In this document: positions 24,551 to 33,337 of the stretch, in pieces
How the letters are laid out: the number at the start of each line of letters is the position of its first letter
Numbering within the stretch: position 1 is the first letter of the stretch
Source of the DNA: an uncultured Draconibacterium sp.
GTDB taxonomy: Bacteria > Bacteroidota > Bacteroidia > Bacteroidales > Prolixibacteraceae
Assembly (NCBI RefSeq): GCF_963676815.1
Contig: NZ_OY781365.1
Span: forward strand, 1,584,501-1,648,500
Length of the DNA: 64,000 bases
Direction: 5' to 3'
Made by a program: the position numbers and the translations under genes
The notes under the pieces: model-generated
The model's database searches: none
What the model saw: the letters and a program-made list of their open reading frames with translations, nothing else
What the model was told of the DNA's origin: nothing

Positions 24551-26584
24551 ATGAGTAAGTTCAAACGTACGCTGATAACAACAGCACTGCCTTATGCCAA
24601 CGGTCCGATTCATATTGGTCACCTTGCCGGAGTTTATGTTCCTGCCGATATTTATGCACGTTACCTCCGCTTGAAAAACGAGGATGTAATAATGATTGGT
24701 GGTTCTGACGAACACGGTGTACCAATTACACTGAAGGCTAAAAACGAAGGCATTACACCGCAGGATGTGGTTGACCGTTATCACGGAATTATTAAGGAAT
24801 CGTTCGAGAAATTTGGTATTTCGTTTGACGTTTACTCGCGTACCAGCTCGCCCGTTCACCACGAAACGGCTGCTGAGTTTTTCAAGAAATTGTACGACGA
24901 AGGTAAGTTTATTGAAAAAACTTCGGAGCAATATTTCGACGAAGCCAACAACCAGTTTTTGGCCGACCGTTACATAATTGGCACCTGCCCAAAATGTAGT
25001 TTTGAAAAAGCTTACGGCGACCAGTGCGAAAGCTGCGGTACTTCGTTGAGCCCAACAGAATTGATCAATCCAACTTCAACTATTAGCGGAAACCAGCCGG
25101 TTTTAAAAGAAACCACACACTGGTACCTGCCACTAGATCAATACGAACCATGGTTGAAAGAATGGATTTTGGAAGGTCATAAAGAATGGAAAACCAACGT
25201 TTATGGTCAGTGTAAATCATGGATCGACAGTGGGTTGATGCCACGTGCCGTAACGCGAGACCTCGACTGGGGTGTACCTGTTCCGGTTGAAGGTGTTGAG
25301 GGCAAAGTGTTGTACGTTTGGTTTGATGCACCTATTGGTTACATTTCGGCAACAAAAGAACTGACCGAGGATTGGGAAACTTACTGGAAAGACCCAGAAA
25401 CCCGCATGTTGCACTTTATCGGGAAAGACAATATTGTTTTCCACTGCATCATTTTCCCAAGTATGTTGAAAGCGGAAGGAACTTTCAACTTACCTGAAAA
25501 CGTTCCGGCCAACGAGTTCCTGAATTTGGAGAACGATAAAATTTCAACTTCACGAAACTGGGCAGTTTGGTTGCACGAGTATTTGGAAGATTTTCCGGGA
25601 AAAGAAGATGTACTGAAATACGTACTGACTGCCAACGCACCGGAAACGAAAGACAACGATTTTACCTGGAAAGATTTCCAGAACCGCAATAATAACGAAC
25701 TGGTAGCTGTGCTCGGAAACTTTGTAAACCGCGCACTGGTACTTACACAGAAATATTACGATGGCGAAGTTCCTGCCCGTGGCGAACTAACTGATCACGA
25801 CAAAGAAACACTGGCCGAGATTGCAAAAATTAAAGGCGAAGTTGAAAAAAGTATCGACAGTTTCCGTATTCGCGAGTCGCTGAAAAATGCTATGGATCTG
25901 GCACGTTTGGGTAACAAATACCTGGCCGACGAAGAGCCGTGGAAGGTGGTAAAAACAGATGCCGAACGTGTAAAAACAATCATGAATATCTGTTTGCAGA
26001 TTACTGCCAACCTTACCATCTGTCTGGAGCCGTTCCTGCCATTTAGCATGGATAAACTGCGCGGCTTCCTGAACTTTGAAAAAATGGATTGGGTGAAACT
26101 GGGTGAAACCGATTTGTTACCAGTTGGTCATAAAGTGAACAAACCGGAGTTGCTTTTCGAGAAAATTGAAGACAAAGTAATTGAAGCGCAATTGCAAAAA
26201 CTGGCCGACACCAAAAAAGCCAACGAAATGGCAGAAGCCACTGCAGCACCTGCAAAAGAAAACATCGAATTCGACGATTTTGTAAAAATGGATGTTCGTG
26301 CCGGAACCGTAATCGAATGCGAAAAAGTAGCCAAAACCAAAAAGCTGCTGAAATTGAAAATCGACACCGGAATTGACCAGCGAACTGTTGTTTCGGGAAT
26401 TGCCGAATATTACCAGCCGGAAGAATTGATCGGAAAACAGGTTTCCATTTTGGTAAATCTTGCTCCCAAAAAACTCAGGGGTATCGAATCGCAGGGAATG
26501 ATTCTATGTGCTGAGAATGCTGACGGCACATTGTCGATCGTTTCGCCGGATAAGGCTGTTAAAAACGGATCGGAAATTCGATAA
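24551..26584 (+). CDS. metG: methionyl-tRNA synthetase
   Basis: Charges tRNA-Met. It has 677 residues including the C-terminal tRNA-binding domain. The class I HIGH-like motif is HIGH in NGPIHIGHLAGVYVPAD and the KMSKS equivalent is KISTS (NDKISTSRN). The zinc knuckle has paired Cys (CPKC and CESC). The C-terminal 110 residues are an EMAP/Trbp111-type OB fold (FDDFVKMDVRAGTVIECEKV), as in E. coli MetG. The ATG at 24551 is chosen because the upstream 23 codons precede the promoter's expected start site. Confidence 0.97.
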   Translation: MSKFKRTLITTALPYANGPIHIGHLAGVYVPADIYARYLRLKNEDVIMIGGSDEHGVPITLKAKNEGITPQDVVDRYHGIIKESFEKFGISFDVYSRTSSPVHHETAAEFFKKLYDEGKFIEKTSEQYFDEANNQFLADRYIIGTCPKCSFEKAYGDQCESCGTSLSPTELINPTSTISGNQPVLKETTHWYLPLDQYEPWLKEWILEGHKEWKTNVYGQCKSWIDSGLMPRAVTRDLDWGVPVPVEGVEGKVLYVWFDAPIGYISATKELTEDWETYWKDPETRMLHFIGKDNIVFHCIIFPSMLKAEGTFNLPENVPANEFLNLENDKISTSRNWAVWLHEYLEDFPGKEDVLKYVLTANAPETKDNDFTWKDFQNRNNNELVAVLGNFVNRALVLTQKYYDGEVPARGELTDHDKETLAEIAKIKGEVEKSIDSFRIRESLKNAMDLARLGNKYLADEEPWKVVKTDAERVKTIMNICLQITANLTICLEPFLPFSMDKLRGFLNFEKMDWVKLGETDLLPVGHKVNKPELLFEKIEDKVIEAQLQKLADTKKANEMAEATAAPAKENIEFDDFVKMDVRAGTVIECEKVAKTKKLLKLKIDTGIDQRTVVSGIAEYYQPEELIGKQVSILVNLAPKKLRGIESQGMILCAENADGTLSIVSPDKAVKNGSEIR

Positions 26585-26588
26585 CCAC

Positions 26589-26665
26589 TGTCATTTCGAC
26601 GACGCAGGAGGAGAAATCTCTTCGATTGAAACAGATTTCTCAGTCGTACCTCCTTCGAAATGACA
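26589..26665. repeat. 77-bp imperfect inverted repeat element
   Basis: A long hairpin starts TGTCATTTCG and ends CGAAATGACA, with nested GAGAAATCT / AGATTTCTC arms and GGAGG / CCTCC between. It sits directly after metG. Its form resembles the dispersed intergenic palindromes seen in many Bacteroidota genomes (from memory of such genomes; copy number not checked). Confidence 0.75.
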
Positions 26666-26686
26666 TGAACATTGACTAAGACTATA

Positions 26687-26713
26687 AGTGCCAACATAGC
26701 GTTGGCGCTTTTC
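26687..26713 (+). terminator. intrinsic terminator after metG
   Basis: AGTGCCAAC / GTTGGCGCT stem (one G-T pair, 5-base loop) followed by TTTT. A second, weaker candidate with ACCGT / ACGGT and seven T lies at 26764-26792. Confidence 0.6.
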
Positions 26714-26792
26714 CGTAAGGTTTCTTGCCGCACTAGCGGGTAGAAAACTTACTCAACATATATAACCGTTCTTGTACGCAGGGACGGTTTTT

Positions 26793-26993
26793 TTAATCTT
26801 CCAACTCAAACAACTCTTCCACAGAAAGCTTAAAATACTTGGCCAAAAGCATTGCCGTTTGCACCGACGGAACAAACTTATTCTTCTCGATAGCATGAAT
26901 TGTTTGCCTTGACACACCTATTGCATCGGCCAATTCCTGCTGCGTTTTATCGAGCATTACCCGGTGAAATTTAAGCTTGTTCTTCATAATCAC
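26793..26993 (-). CDS. small XRE-family transcriptional regulator (YozG-like)
   Basis: A 66-residue protein that is a single helix-turn-helix domain: ELADAIGVSRQTIHAIEKNK is the HTH and YFKLSVEELFELED the C-terminal helix. Proteins of this exact size and pattern usually sit beside a small membrane protein gene, as here: its start overlaps the end of the upstream membrane protein gene by 23 bp. The role is likely autoregulation or control of the partner, by family precedent. Confidence 0.9.
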   Translation of the reverse strand: MIMKNKLKFHRVMLDKTQQELADAIGVSRQTIHAIEKNKFVPSVQTAMLLAKYFKLSVEELFELED

Positions 26994-27396
26994 CCCAAAA
27001 TATAACGTCCCCTTTTACCGATCGCACAATAAGATAAGCCAGCATTTGAATTACGATAAAAATTCCCGGATGAACTTCAAAACCGGGCTTGAATACTGTC
27101 ACTACAATTAATATCAAAATCGAAGCAATCAAAACAATAAAAGCTGATTCGTATCTCAGTTTTAATGCGAATTCATCTTCGGTCTTTCTTTTCGAAAGAA
27201 TTATAATTAACAAACCAATATACAAGGGATAATCCGAAACTCGGGCAAATATTTCGGGCAACATTCGTTCATATATTCCCGAAGAATTTGGACGTACACC
27301 CAAAAAACCCATCATAAAATCATCAATCCCCATACAAAATCCAAGAATGATGAAGCTAATTCCGATCCATTTAAAGTAGTGTGGTAGTAATTTCAT
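26971..27396 (-). CDS. small integral membrane protein paired with XRE regulator
   Basis: A 141-residue protein with four predicted membrane helices: about 8-25, 55-72, 85-108 and 112-130. The third (FIVLIASILILIVVTVF) is strongly hydrophobic. It matches the DUF2178-like group of small membrane proteins found next to YozG-type regulators only by size and context; no diagnostic motif was recognised. The coding overlap of 23 bp with the regulator implies translational coupling. Confidence 0.7.
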   Translation of the reverse strand: MKLLPHYFKWIGISFIILGFCMGIDDFMMGFLGVRPNSSGIYERMLPEIFARVSDYPLYIGLLIIILSKRKTEDEFALKLRYESAFIVLIASILILIVVTVFKPGFEVHPGIFIVIQMLAYLIVRSVKGDVIFWGDYEEQA

Positions 27397-27500
27397 TGTG
27401 CAATAAGTTAGGATTACATGACAAATGTAAAGAATAATTTACAAAAGACAAATAAAATAGAAACTCAGGGGTAATAAAATTAAAAATCAATTGGATAAAA

Positions 27501-28004
27501 TCAGACAATCACAAAGAACAGTACCACCAAAATCAGTAGCATAAAAAGGATAAACTGATTGCGGACAAACAATCCCAGCAGAATAAGAATTTCCACTTCT
27601 TCGTTCATGGGTGTAGCCAGTTCAATTGTTCCTTTGTCTTTTGAAATGAACTCGTGCGAGGTAAAAGTTACAATTTCATTTCCGTTGTATTTCCAGCTCC
27701 AGCGCGATTGCCAGAAGTTCTTTATTTCCAGCTCAAAACGTTTTCCGTTAATCAACACATCGCTGCGCGGATTAAACACATTTACCATCACCATGGCCAG
27801 CAAGGCTTCGCTGTTACCATCGTAAATTTCCAGTTTCGAAAGAAAGAATTCGCGGTTAAGCATAAAATGCCTACCATTAATGATAGCCTGCGCTTTCGAA
27901 CTTACCATGCTTTCCCAATCAATATTCCCTATTTTCTCAGTGCCCTGCATGATCTCCAGCTTCGACCCAAATATTTGTTTAGTCCACTTCAGCTCTTCCA
28001 TCAA
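27501..28004 (-). CDS. hypothetical protein with C-terminal membrane helices
   Basis: A 167-residue protein, not recognised. Residues 1-130 are mixed strand-rich, with a Trp-rich patch (WQSRWSWKYNGNEIV). It could be a tubby/LURP-like beta domain, but that is a guess. The last 30 residues form one or two hydrophobic helices (FILFMLLILVVLFFVIV) with no charged tail, so it is probably tail-anchored in the inner membrane. The start may be either of two adjacent Met codons. It stands alone, with about 100 bp before the next reverse-strand gene. Confidence 0.6.
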   Translation of the reverse strand: MMEELKWTKQIFGSKLEIMQGTEKIGNIDWESMVSSKAQAIINGRHFMLNREFFLSKLEIYDGNSEALLAMVMVNVFNPRSDVLINGKRFELEIKNFWQSRWSWKYNGNEIVTFTSHEFISKDKGTIELATPMNEEVEILILLGLFVRNQFILFMLLILVVLFFVIV

Positions 28005-28101
28005 ATTATCCTCCTTATCAAAAGACGCAATTTATGAAAATTAGGAGAAATTATTCAAACGAAATAATCAGCTTCATTTCATTTTTACATTCTTTAACGA
28101 A

Positions 28102-28127
28102 AAAACCGGCTCCTTACGAAGCCGGTT
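28102..28127 (-). terminator. intrinsic terminator after fasciclin gene
   Basis: AACCGGCT / AGCCGGTT stem with a loop of about 6 bases, followed on the reverse strand by six T. It is about 50 bp past the stop of the 28177-28701 gene. Confidence 0.8.
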
Positions 28128-28176
28128 CATTTGTCATGGTAAATCTTTACTTTAGTGTCATAGCGTATGAGATATC

Positions 28177-28701
28177 CTAGTTGCAATCACCCGATTTTTC
28201 AGCAGGAATAAGCACTTTGTCGATTACGTGTATTACTCCGTTTTTCCCGTCAATATCAGCAGCAATTACTTTGCTATCGTTAATCTTTACATTGTCTGAT
28301 AAGTCGATTTTAATTTTCTTACCATTTAATGTTTCAACCGAAGTGTTCGACAGGTCGCTCGACATTACTTTTCCCGCCACAACGTGGTAAGTTAATATTG
28401 GTGTCAACTGCTCAGCTGTTAGGTCGCCAACTCCGTCAACTCCCAAATCGGCGAACAATGTTTTAAAAGCATCGTTTGTTGGTGCAAATACCGTAAACGG
28501 GCCATCGGCACTTAAAGCTCCTGCCAAGTCGGCTTTTGTTACTGCTTCAACCAAAATCGAGAAATCCGGGTTTGAAACTGCAATCTCAACTACAGTTGAT
28601 GATGATGTATCGTCAGCTCCTTTTGCTTCTGAATTTAATGTCAAACCAAAAGTCATTACTGCCACCAGGGCGATCGAGAAAATTTGTTTTACTGTTTTCA
28701 T
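28177..28701 (-). CDS. secreted single fasciclin (FAS1) domain protein
   Basis: A 174-residue exported protein with a signal peptide (1-26, ending EAKG). One FAS1 domain has the H1 box GPFTVFAPTNDAFKTLF and the central YHVV, and ends GVIHVIDKVLIPA. FAS1 domains mediate adhesion, and polymer-binding roles are suggested in bacteria. It lies 54 bp downstream of the four-domain FAS1 lipoprotein gene on the same strand, and its domain is nearly the same as that protein's C-terminal copy, which suggests a local duplication. Confidence 0.92.
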   Translation of the reverse strand: MKTVKQIFSIALVAVMTFGLTLNSEAKGADDTSSSTVVEIAVSNPDFSILVEAVTKADLAGALSADGPFTVFAPTNDAFKTLFADLGVDGVGDLTAEQLTPILTYHVVAGKVMSSDLSNTSVETLNGKKIKIDLSDNVKINDSKVIAADIDGKNGVIHVIDKVLIPAEKSGDCN

Positions 28702-28755
28702 GGTAATTTATTTTAATGATATTATAATTTGATTATCTATTTACATGTGAGTTTG

Positions 28756-30540
28756 TTACGGCAGCAATACCTTATCAATTACGTGAACCACTCCGTTGGC
28801 TCCCTGTACATCGGCTGCTACTACGTTACTTTCGTTTATCATTACTCCTGATGAAAGATCAACGGTAATGTTACTTCCCTCGTTTAAGGTTGGTACTTCT
28901 CCACTTGACAGATCAGTTGAAAGTACATTTCCTGAAACCACGTGGTAGGTAAGAATTGGCAATAACTGTTCTGCCGTAAGATCATCTATTCCTGAAACTC
29001 CCAACTCGGCAAACAGTGCATCGAAGGCTGCGTTGGTTGGAGCAAAAACTGTAAACGGTCCTTCGGCACTCAAAGCTTCTACCAAACCGGCTTTTACAAC
29101 GGCACTAACCAATGTGCTAAAGTTTTCATTATCAATAGCAATATTCACTACTGATGGAGGAAGAATCACCTTATCAACTACGTGTATTACACCATTATCA
29201 GCTTCAATGTCGGCAGCTGTAACCATAGTGCTTCCGTTGATCGATACACCGTCGCCAACTTCAATGTACATTGAAATGTTGTTGCTACTAAATGTTGCCA
29301 GCGTTGGTAAATATCCTGACGCCAGATCGGTTGACATCGCTTTGGTACCAATTACATGGTAAAGCAAAATGTTGGTTAATGTTTCAACCGGAATATCGTC
29401 GAGCGAAGTCGCACCCAGGTCTGAAAGAAGCGCAGCGAAAGCATCGTTAGTTGGCGCAAAAACAGTCAACTCTGCCTCACTATCTGCAACAGCACCTACC
29501 AAGTCTGCTTTCATTAGCGCCTCAACCAGAATCGAAAACTCCGAATTAGCCACAGCAATGTCTGCTATGGTATTCGACTTTTGCATTTCAGGAACCAAAA
29601 CAGCATCAATTACATGAATTACACCATTTGTTCCCTGTATATCGGTAGCAACCACTTTTATCGTTCCGTTAAGTGTTACATCTCCATCAATGGCTACTTC
29701 AAATTCCTCTCCCGAAATTGCAGCTACAGTTCCTGCTGACAGCTCAGTCGACAGCACATTGTCGCCAACCACGTGGTACGTTAAAATCGAAGTTAAATCT
29801 TCAACTGCTACATCATCCAGTCCCGAAATTTCGAGTGCTGCAAAAAGCGCTGCAAAAGCATCGTTTGTTGGCGCAAATACGGTGAACGGTCCTTCGGCAC
29901 TTAAAGCTCCTGCCAAGTCAGCTTTAACAACGGCACTTACCAACGATGAAAAATTATCTGAGTAAGTAGCCAGATCAACTACGGTTGGTGGCAACAAAAC
30001 TTTGTCGATAACATGAATAACACCATTTGATGCCATTACATCGGCGGCAGTAACGTTGGCATCGTTAATCATCACACCTCCATCAACATTTACTAATAGT
30101 GAAAGTGGAGTTTGGTCTGGCGAATCAGTATTTAAAGTTGCTACTGCACCCGACGAAAGATTGTTCGAGTAAGCTAAATCACCGACAACATGATATTTCA
30201 GAACCGCTGCCAAAGTAGCTGCGTCTAAATCATCAAGGCTACTTGCTCCCAAATCTGTCAATAAAGCTGCAAAAGCATCATCGGTTGGTGCAAAAACGGT
30301 AATGTTTTGCTCTGTGCTTAAAAAATCTGCCAGGCCTGCTTTTTGCGCTGCCTGAATTAATACATTAAATGAACCAGCCTCAGCAGCTACATCTACAATA
30401 GTTTGCTCCATTTCAGGATCCGGCATCGGATCATCGTCATCGTCATCACACGAGGTAAAACCAATGACCACTGCCAGTAATAAAACCGGTAAAAAATTAA
30501 ACCGGATTTTTGTCTTCTTAAAAATTTCAATCGTTTTCAT
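28756..30540 (-). CDS. lipoprotein with four fasciclin (FAS1) domains
   Basis: A 594-residue lipoprotein. The signal peptide ends in GFTSC (Cys near residue 31), followed by DDDDDDP, an acidic spacer seen in many Bacteroidota outer-membrane lipoproteins. Four FAS1 domains follow at about 47-180, 190-325, 335-455 and 460-594. Each has an NxxVFAPTNxAF box and ends GVIHVIDKVLLP or a variant. The third copy is the most divergent (YLPTLATFSSNNIS replaces the usual turn). A surface adhesion role is likely by family. It is followed on the same strand by the single-domain paralogue. Confidence 0.93.
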   Translation of the reverse strand: MKTIEIFKKTKIRFNFLPVLLLAVVIGFTSCDDDDDDPMPDPEMEQTIVDVAAEAGSFNVLIQAAQKAGLADFLSTEQNITVFAPTDDAFAALLTDLGASSLDDLDAATLAAVLKYHVVGDLAYSNNLSSGAVATLNTDSPDQTPLSLLVNVDGGVMINDANVTAADVMASNGVIHVIDKVLLPPTVVDLATYSDNFSSLVSAVVKADLAGALSAEGPFTVFAPTNDAFAALFAALEISGLDDVAVEDLTSILTYHVVGDNVLSTELSAGTVAAISGEEFEVAIDGDVTLNGTIKVVATDIQGTNGVIHVIDAVLVPEMQKSNTIADIAVANSEFSILVEALMKADLVGAVADSEAELTVFAPTNDAFAALLSDLGATSLDDIPVETLTNILLYHVIGTKAMSTDLASGYLPTLATFSSNNISMYIEVGDGVSINGSTMVTAADIEADNGVIHVVDKVILPPSVVNIAIDNENFSTLVSAVVKAGLVEALSAEGPFTVFAPTNAAFDALFAELGVSGIDDLTAEQLLPILTYHVVSGNVLSTDLSSGEVPTLNEGSNITVDLSSGVMINESNVVAADVQGANGVVHVIDKVLLP

Positions 30541-31013
30541 AATTCTAGTTTAAAGTGGATAAAAAATGTTTTCTGTTTTCGTTCTCTGAAATTGTTTTCT
30601 TGTTTTCATTTTGTTTAACTATCACTAATACAATCTTAAACACTTTTTGTTTATTATTTAATCTTATTTATTTAACAATTATCGATTAAAAAAGTCCACA
30701 TGTCAATATATATAGGACTTTCACGTATTTTGTTAATAAATGTTAATCACAAAATTAACTGTTACAACCAAATTTACTCAAGTACATTTCTCAGAAAATT
30801 AGTCAACCGGCTTTTATAGAATTTCCTATTATATTCTTTACGATTAATTCAGAGTTATTTATCTGATATCATTATCTACTTTACCTCAACATTAAATTGA
30901 GCCCATGATTAATATGATTTTTGTTAACATTAGTCAAAAACCATAGTGATTCTGAGGTGCGTACATATAAAACCCCTAATTTTGCCACTCGATTTTCAAT
31001 AACAATTTTCAAC
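30541..31013. other. 473-bp divergent spacer between fasciclin gene and mutA
   Basis: AT-rich. It contains the mutA -7 box (30977-30984) and a dyad AAAAGTCC / GGACTTTC at about 30690-30722 with a 17-base loop, which could be an operator. The fasciclin promoter should lie at the 30541-30700 end but no clean TAnnTTTG was found there. No open frame of note. Confidence 0.45.
30977..30984 (+). promoter_or_regulatory. -7 promoter box for mutA
   Basis: TAATTTTG, an exact TAnnTTTG match, lies 29 bp before the mutA ATG at 31014. Confidence 0.6.
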
Positions 31014-32876
31014 ATGGCAGATAAAGAGCAAAAACTGTTCACCGATTTTGCACCCATCACAACAGAGGAGTGGGAAGCAAAAATTAATGCCGATTTAAAA
31101 GGCAAAGACTACGAGCGCTCTCTCGTTTGGAAAACTTACGAGGGATTCAAAGTACGCCCGTATTACCGTCAGGAAAACCTTGCAGGAAAAGAATACCTGG
31201 ATAGCTTACCGGGAGAATTTCCATATGTGCGGGGAAACAATAAAACCAACAACGATTGGTTCATTCGTCAAAACATCTTTGTTACCGATTTTGAAGAAGC
31301 TAACAAAAAAGCTTTAGAAGTGCTTGGAAAAGGCATTACCTCTTTGGGATTTCTTTTCAGCGAATGTGGTTCGGTTACCAAGGAAAGCCTGGGAGTGTTG
31401 CTAAAAGACATTTGTCTGGAAGCAGCGGAAGTTAACCTGGTTTGCCCTTGCGACAACTGCAACTGTGCCGAAGCTTTTTCAGCTTACGTTTCGGAAGGCA
31501 ACTGGGATAACGATAAAGTGATCGCTTCGGCATCAATCGATCCTATTGGCACTTTCGTTTTAAAAGGTAAACTCGAAGAAGATGCAGTAACAAAACTGGT
31601 TCCGGCTGTAGAGGCTGCAAAAGCCGTTAAGAATTTCCGCGTAATTGGCGTTCACGGAAAATTCTTCGCAAACAGCGGATCATCAATCGCTCAGGAGTTG
31701 GCTTTTTCACTGGCTCAGGGAGCTGAGTACTTAACACAACTTACCGAAGCCGGTGTTAGTGTTGACGATGCAGCAAAAGCGATTAAATTCAACATGGGTA
31801 TCAGCAACAACTATTTTATGGAAATAGCCAAGTTGCGTGCCGGCCGACTTTTATGGTCGAAGATTGTTGACGCTTACGGAGCAGAGTGCAAGTGTTCGGC
31901 AAAAATGATCGTTCACAGCGAAACCAACCGCTTTAACAAAACGGTTTACGATCCGTATGTCAACATGCTGCGTACACAAACCGAAGCAATGTCGGCCACT
32001 TTGGGCGGTGCACACTCGGTTACTGTACTTCCTTTTAACGCTATTTACGAAGAAACTACTCCATTCTCGGAGCGTATTGCACGTAACCAGCAGATCCTGT
32101 TAAAAGAAGAATCGCATTTCGACAAGATTGCCGATCCTTCAGCAGGTTCGTACTACATTGAAACACTTACTGAAGCCTTAACTGATCAAGCCTGGGAATT
32201 GTTCCTTGCTGTTCAGGAAAAAGGAGGTTTTATAGCTGCTTTCAAAGAAGGATTTGTTCAGGCAGAGGTTAAAGCAATGGCGGCTGACCGTGATAAAAAA
32301 ATCGCTCAGCGTCGTGAAAACCTGTTAGGAACGAACCAGTTCCCTAATTTCACTGAAGAGATGAAAGCTGATTTCGACGGTTCGCTGTTCGAAGCAGTTG
32401 ACCTGACTGCAGAAGGAGCGGAAGTGGAAACACTGAAACCTTACCGCGGTGCTCAACCATTTGAGACCTTGCGTTACACTACTGATATGTACGCTCGCGA
32501 AAACAAACGTCCACTGGCATTTATGCTTACCATTGGTAACCTTACTTTCCGTAAGGCACGTGCACAGTTCGCATGCAACTTCTTTGCAGTTGCCGGTTTC
32601 GATGTACAGGATAATAACGGATTCGCAACAGTTGAAGAAGGTGTTGCCGCAGCCAAAGCAGCAGGCGCCGACATTGTTGTGGTTTGTAGTTCGGATGATG
32701 AGTATGCTGAAATTGTTCCTGCAGTAGCTGAACAATTGGGTGAAGAAATTTTGGTTGTTGCCGGAGCTCCTGCTTGTGCAGACGAGTTGAAAGCAAAAGG
32801 TATCACAAACTTCATTCATGTGAAAAGCAACATTTTGGAAGAGTTAAAAGGTTACCAAGAAAAACTGGGGATATAA
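31014..32876 (+). CDS. mutA: methylmalonyl-CoA mutase small subunit
   Basis: The small, non-catalytic subunit of the B12-dependent mutase that interconverts succinyl-CoA and methylmalonyl-CoA in propionate metabolism. It has 620 residues, the family's usual length. The barrel part (1-470) and a C-terminal flavodoxin-like domain (about 510-620) are present. That domain lacks the DxHxxG cobalamin motif (FDVQDNNGFATVEEG in its place), as is normal for MutA. The frame is open 31 codons upstream, but the ATG at 31014 is downstream of the -7 box and gives the typical MADKEQKLFTDF. It is separated from mutB by a GxxExxY gene. Confidence 0.95.
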   Translation: MADKEQKLFTDFAPITTEEWEAKINADLKGKDYERSLVWKTYEGFKVRPYYRQENLAGKEYLDSLPGEFPYVRGNNKTNNDWFIRQNIFVTDFEEANKKALEVLGKGITSLGFLFSECGSVTKESLGVLLKDICLEAAEVNLVCPCDNCNCAEAFSAYVSEGNWDNDKVIASASIDPIGTFVLKGKLEEDAVTKLVPAVEAAKAVKNFRVIGVHGKFFANSGSSIAQELAFSLAQGAEYLTQLTEAGVSVDDAAKAIKFNMGISNNYFMEIAKLRAGRLLWSKIVDAYGAECKCSAKMIVHSETNRFNKTVYDPYVNMLRTQTEAMSATLGGAHSVTVLPFNAIYEETTPFSERIARNQQILLKEESHFDKIADPSAGSYYIETLTEALTDQAWELFLAVQEKGGFIAAFKEGFVQAEVKAMAADRDKKIAQRRENLLGTNQFPNFTEEMKADFDGSLFEAVDLTAEGAEVETLKPYRGAQPFETLRYTTDMYARENKRPLAFMLTIGNLTFRKARAQFACNFFAVAGFDVQDNNGFATVEEGVAAAKAAGADIVVVCSSDDEYAEIVPAVAEQLGEEILVVAGAPACADELKAKGITNFIHVKSNILEELKGYQEKLGI

Positions 32877-33326
32877 TTAAACACAAAGACTCGAAGACTC
32901 AAAGATGATTTCGAAAACTGAAATAGAAAAGATTGGGAAACAGATTGTGGATGCTGCCTTTGAAGTGCATTCAGAATTAGGACCCGGTTTGCTCGAATCA
33001 GTTTATGAAATTTGTTTAGTTGAAGAGTTGAAAGAACGTGGTCTTACTGTTGAGAGGCAGGTTAAATTGCCGGTTGTCTATAAAGACAAGATTCTTCAGA
33101 AAGAATTTATCATTGACATATTAGTTGAAAAGTGCGTTATAATTGAGTTGAAAGCTGTTGAAATGTTGTTGCCGGTTCACGAGGTACAAACTCTAACCTA
33201 CATGAAACTGGCGGACATGAAACTGGGTTATCTAATCAATTTTAATGTACCATTAATCAAACAAGGTATTAAACGAAAAATTAACGGATACTTTTAATCT
33301 TCGTGACTTAGTGTCTTCGTGTTAAA
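32877..33326 (+). mobile_element. GxxExxY cassette flanked by inverted repeats
   Basis: The GxxExxY gene is bounded by two 28-bp stretches that are imperfect inverted copies of one another: left 32877-32904 (TTAAACACAAAGACTCGAAG...), right 33299-33326, which read on the other strand is TTTAACACGAAGACACTAAG. About 22 of 28 bases agree. The repeats are themselves built of AAGAC/CGAAG units. The mutA-mutB operon continues on either side. An insertion is inferred; target-site duplication was not found. Confidence 0.6.
32905..33297 (+). CDS. GxxExxY protein (PD-(D/E)XK-like)
   Basis: A 130-residue protein of the GxxExxY family, named after the motif seen here in GPGLLESVYEICLVEEL. The C-terminal half has a nuclease-like core FIIDILVEKCVIIELKAVE with D and E-x-K. 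The family is widespread in Bacteroidota and environmental bacteria and is thought to be nuclease-related, but no function is proven. The gene sits between the two subunit genes of methylmalonyl-CoA mutase and reads in the same direction, flanked by inverted repeats. Confidence 0.9.
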   Translation: MISKTEIEKIGKQIVDAAFEVHSELGPGLLESVYEICLVEELKERGLTVERQVKLPVVYKDKILQKEFIIDILVEKCVIIELKAVEMLLPVHEVQTLTYMKLADMKLGYLINFNVPLIKQGIKRKINGYF

Positions 33327-33337
33327 ACAAAAGAATT

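Noticed and set aside
32550..32876. MutA broken because the DxHxxG cobalamin motif is missing
   Set aside because: Small subunits of methylmalonyl-CoA mutase normally lack this motif; the large subunit at 33338-35494 has it.
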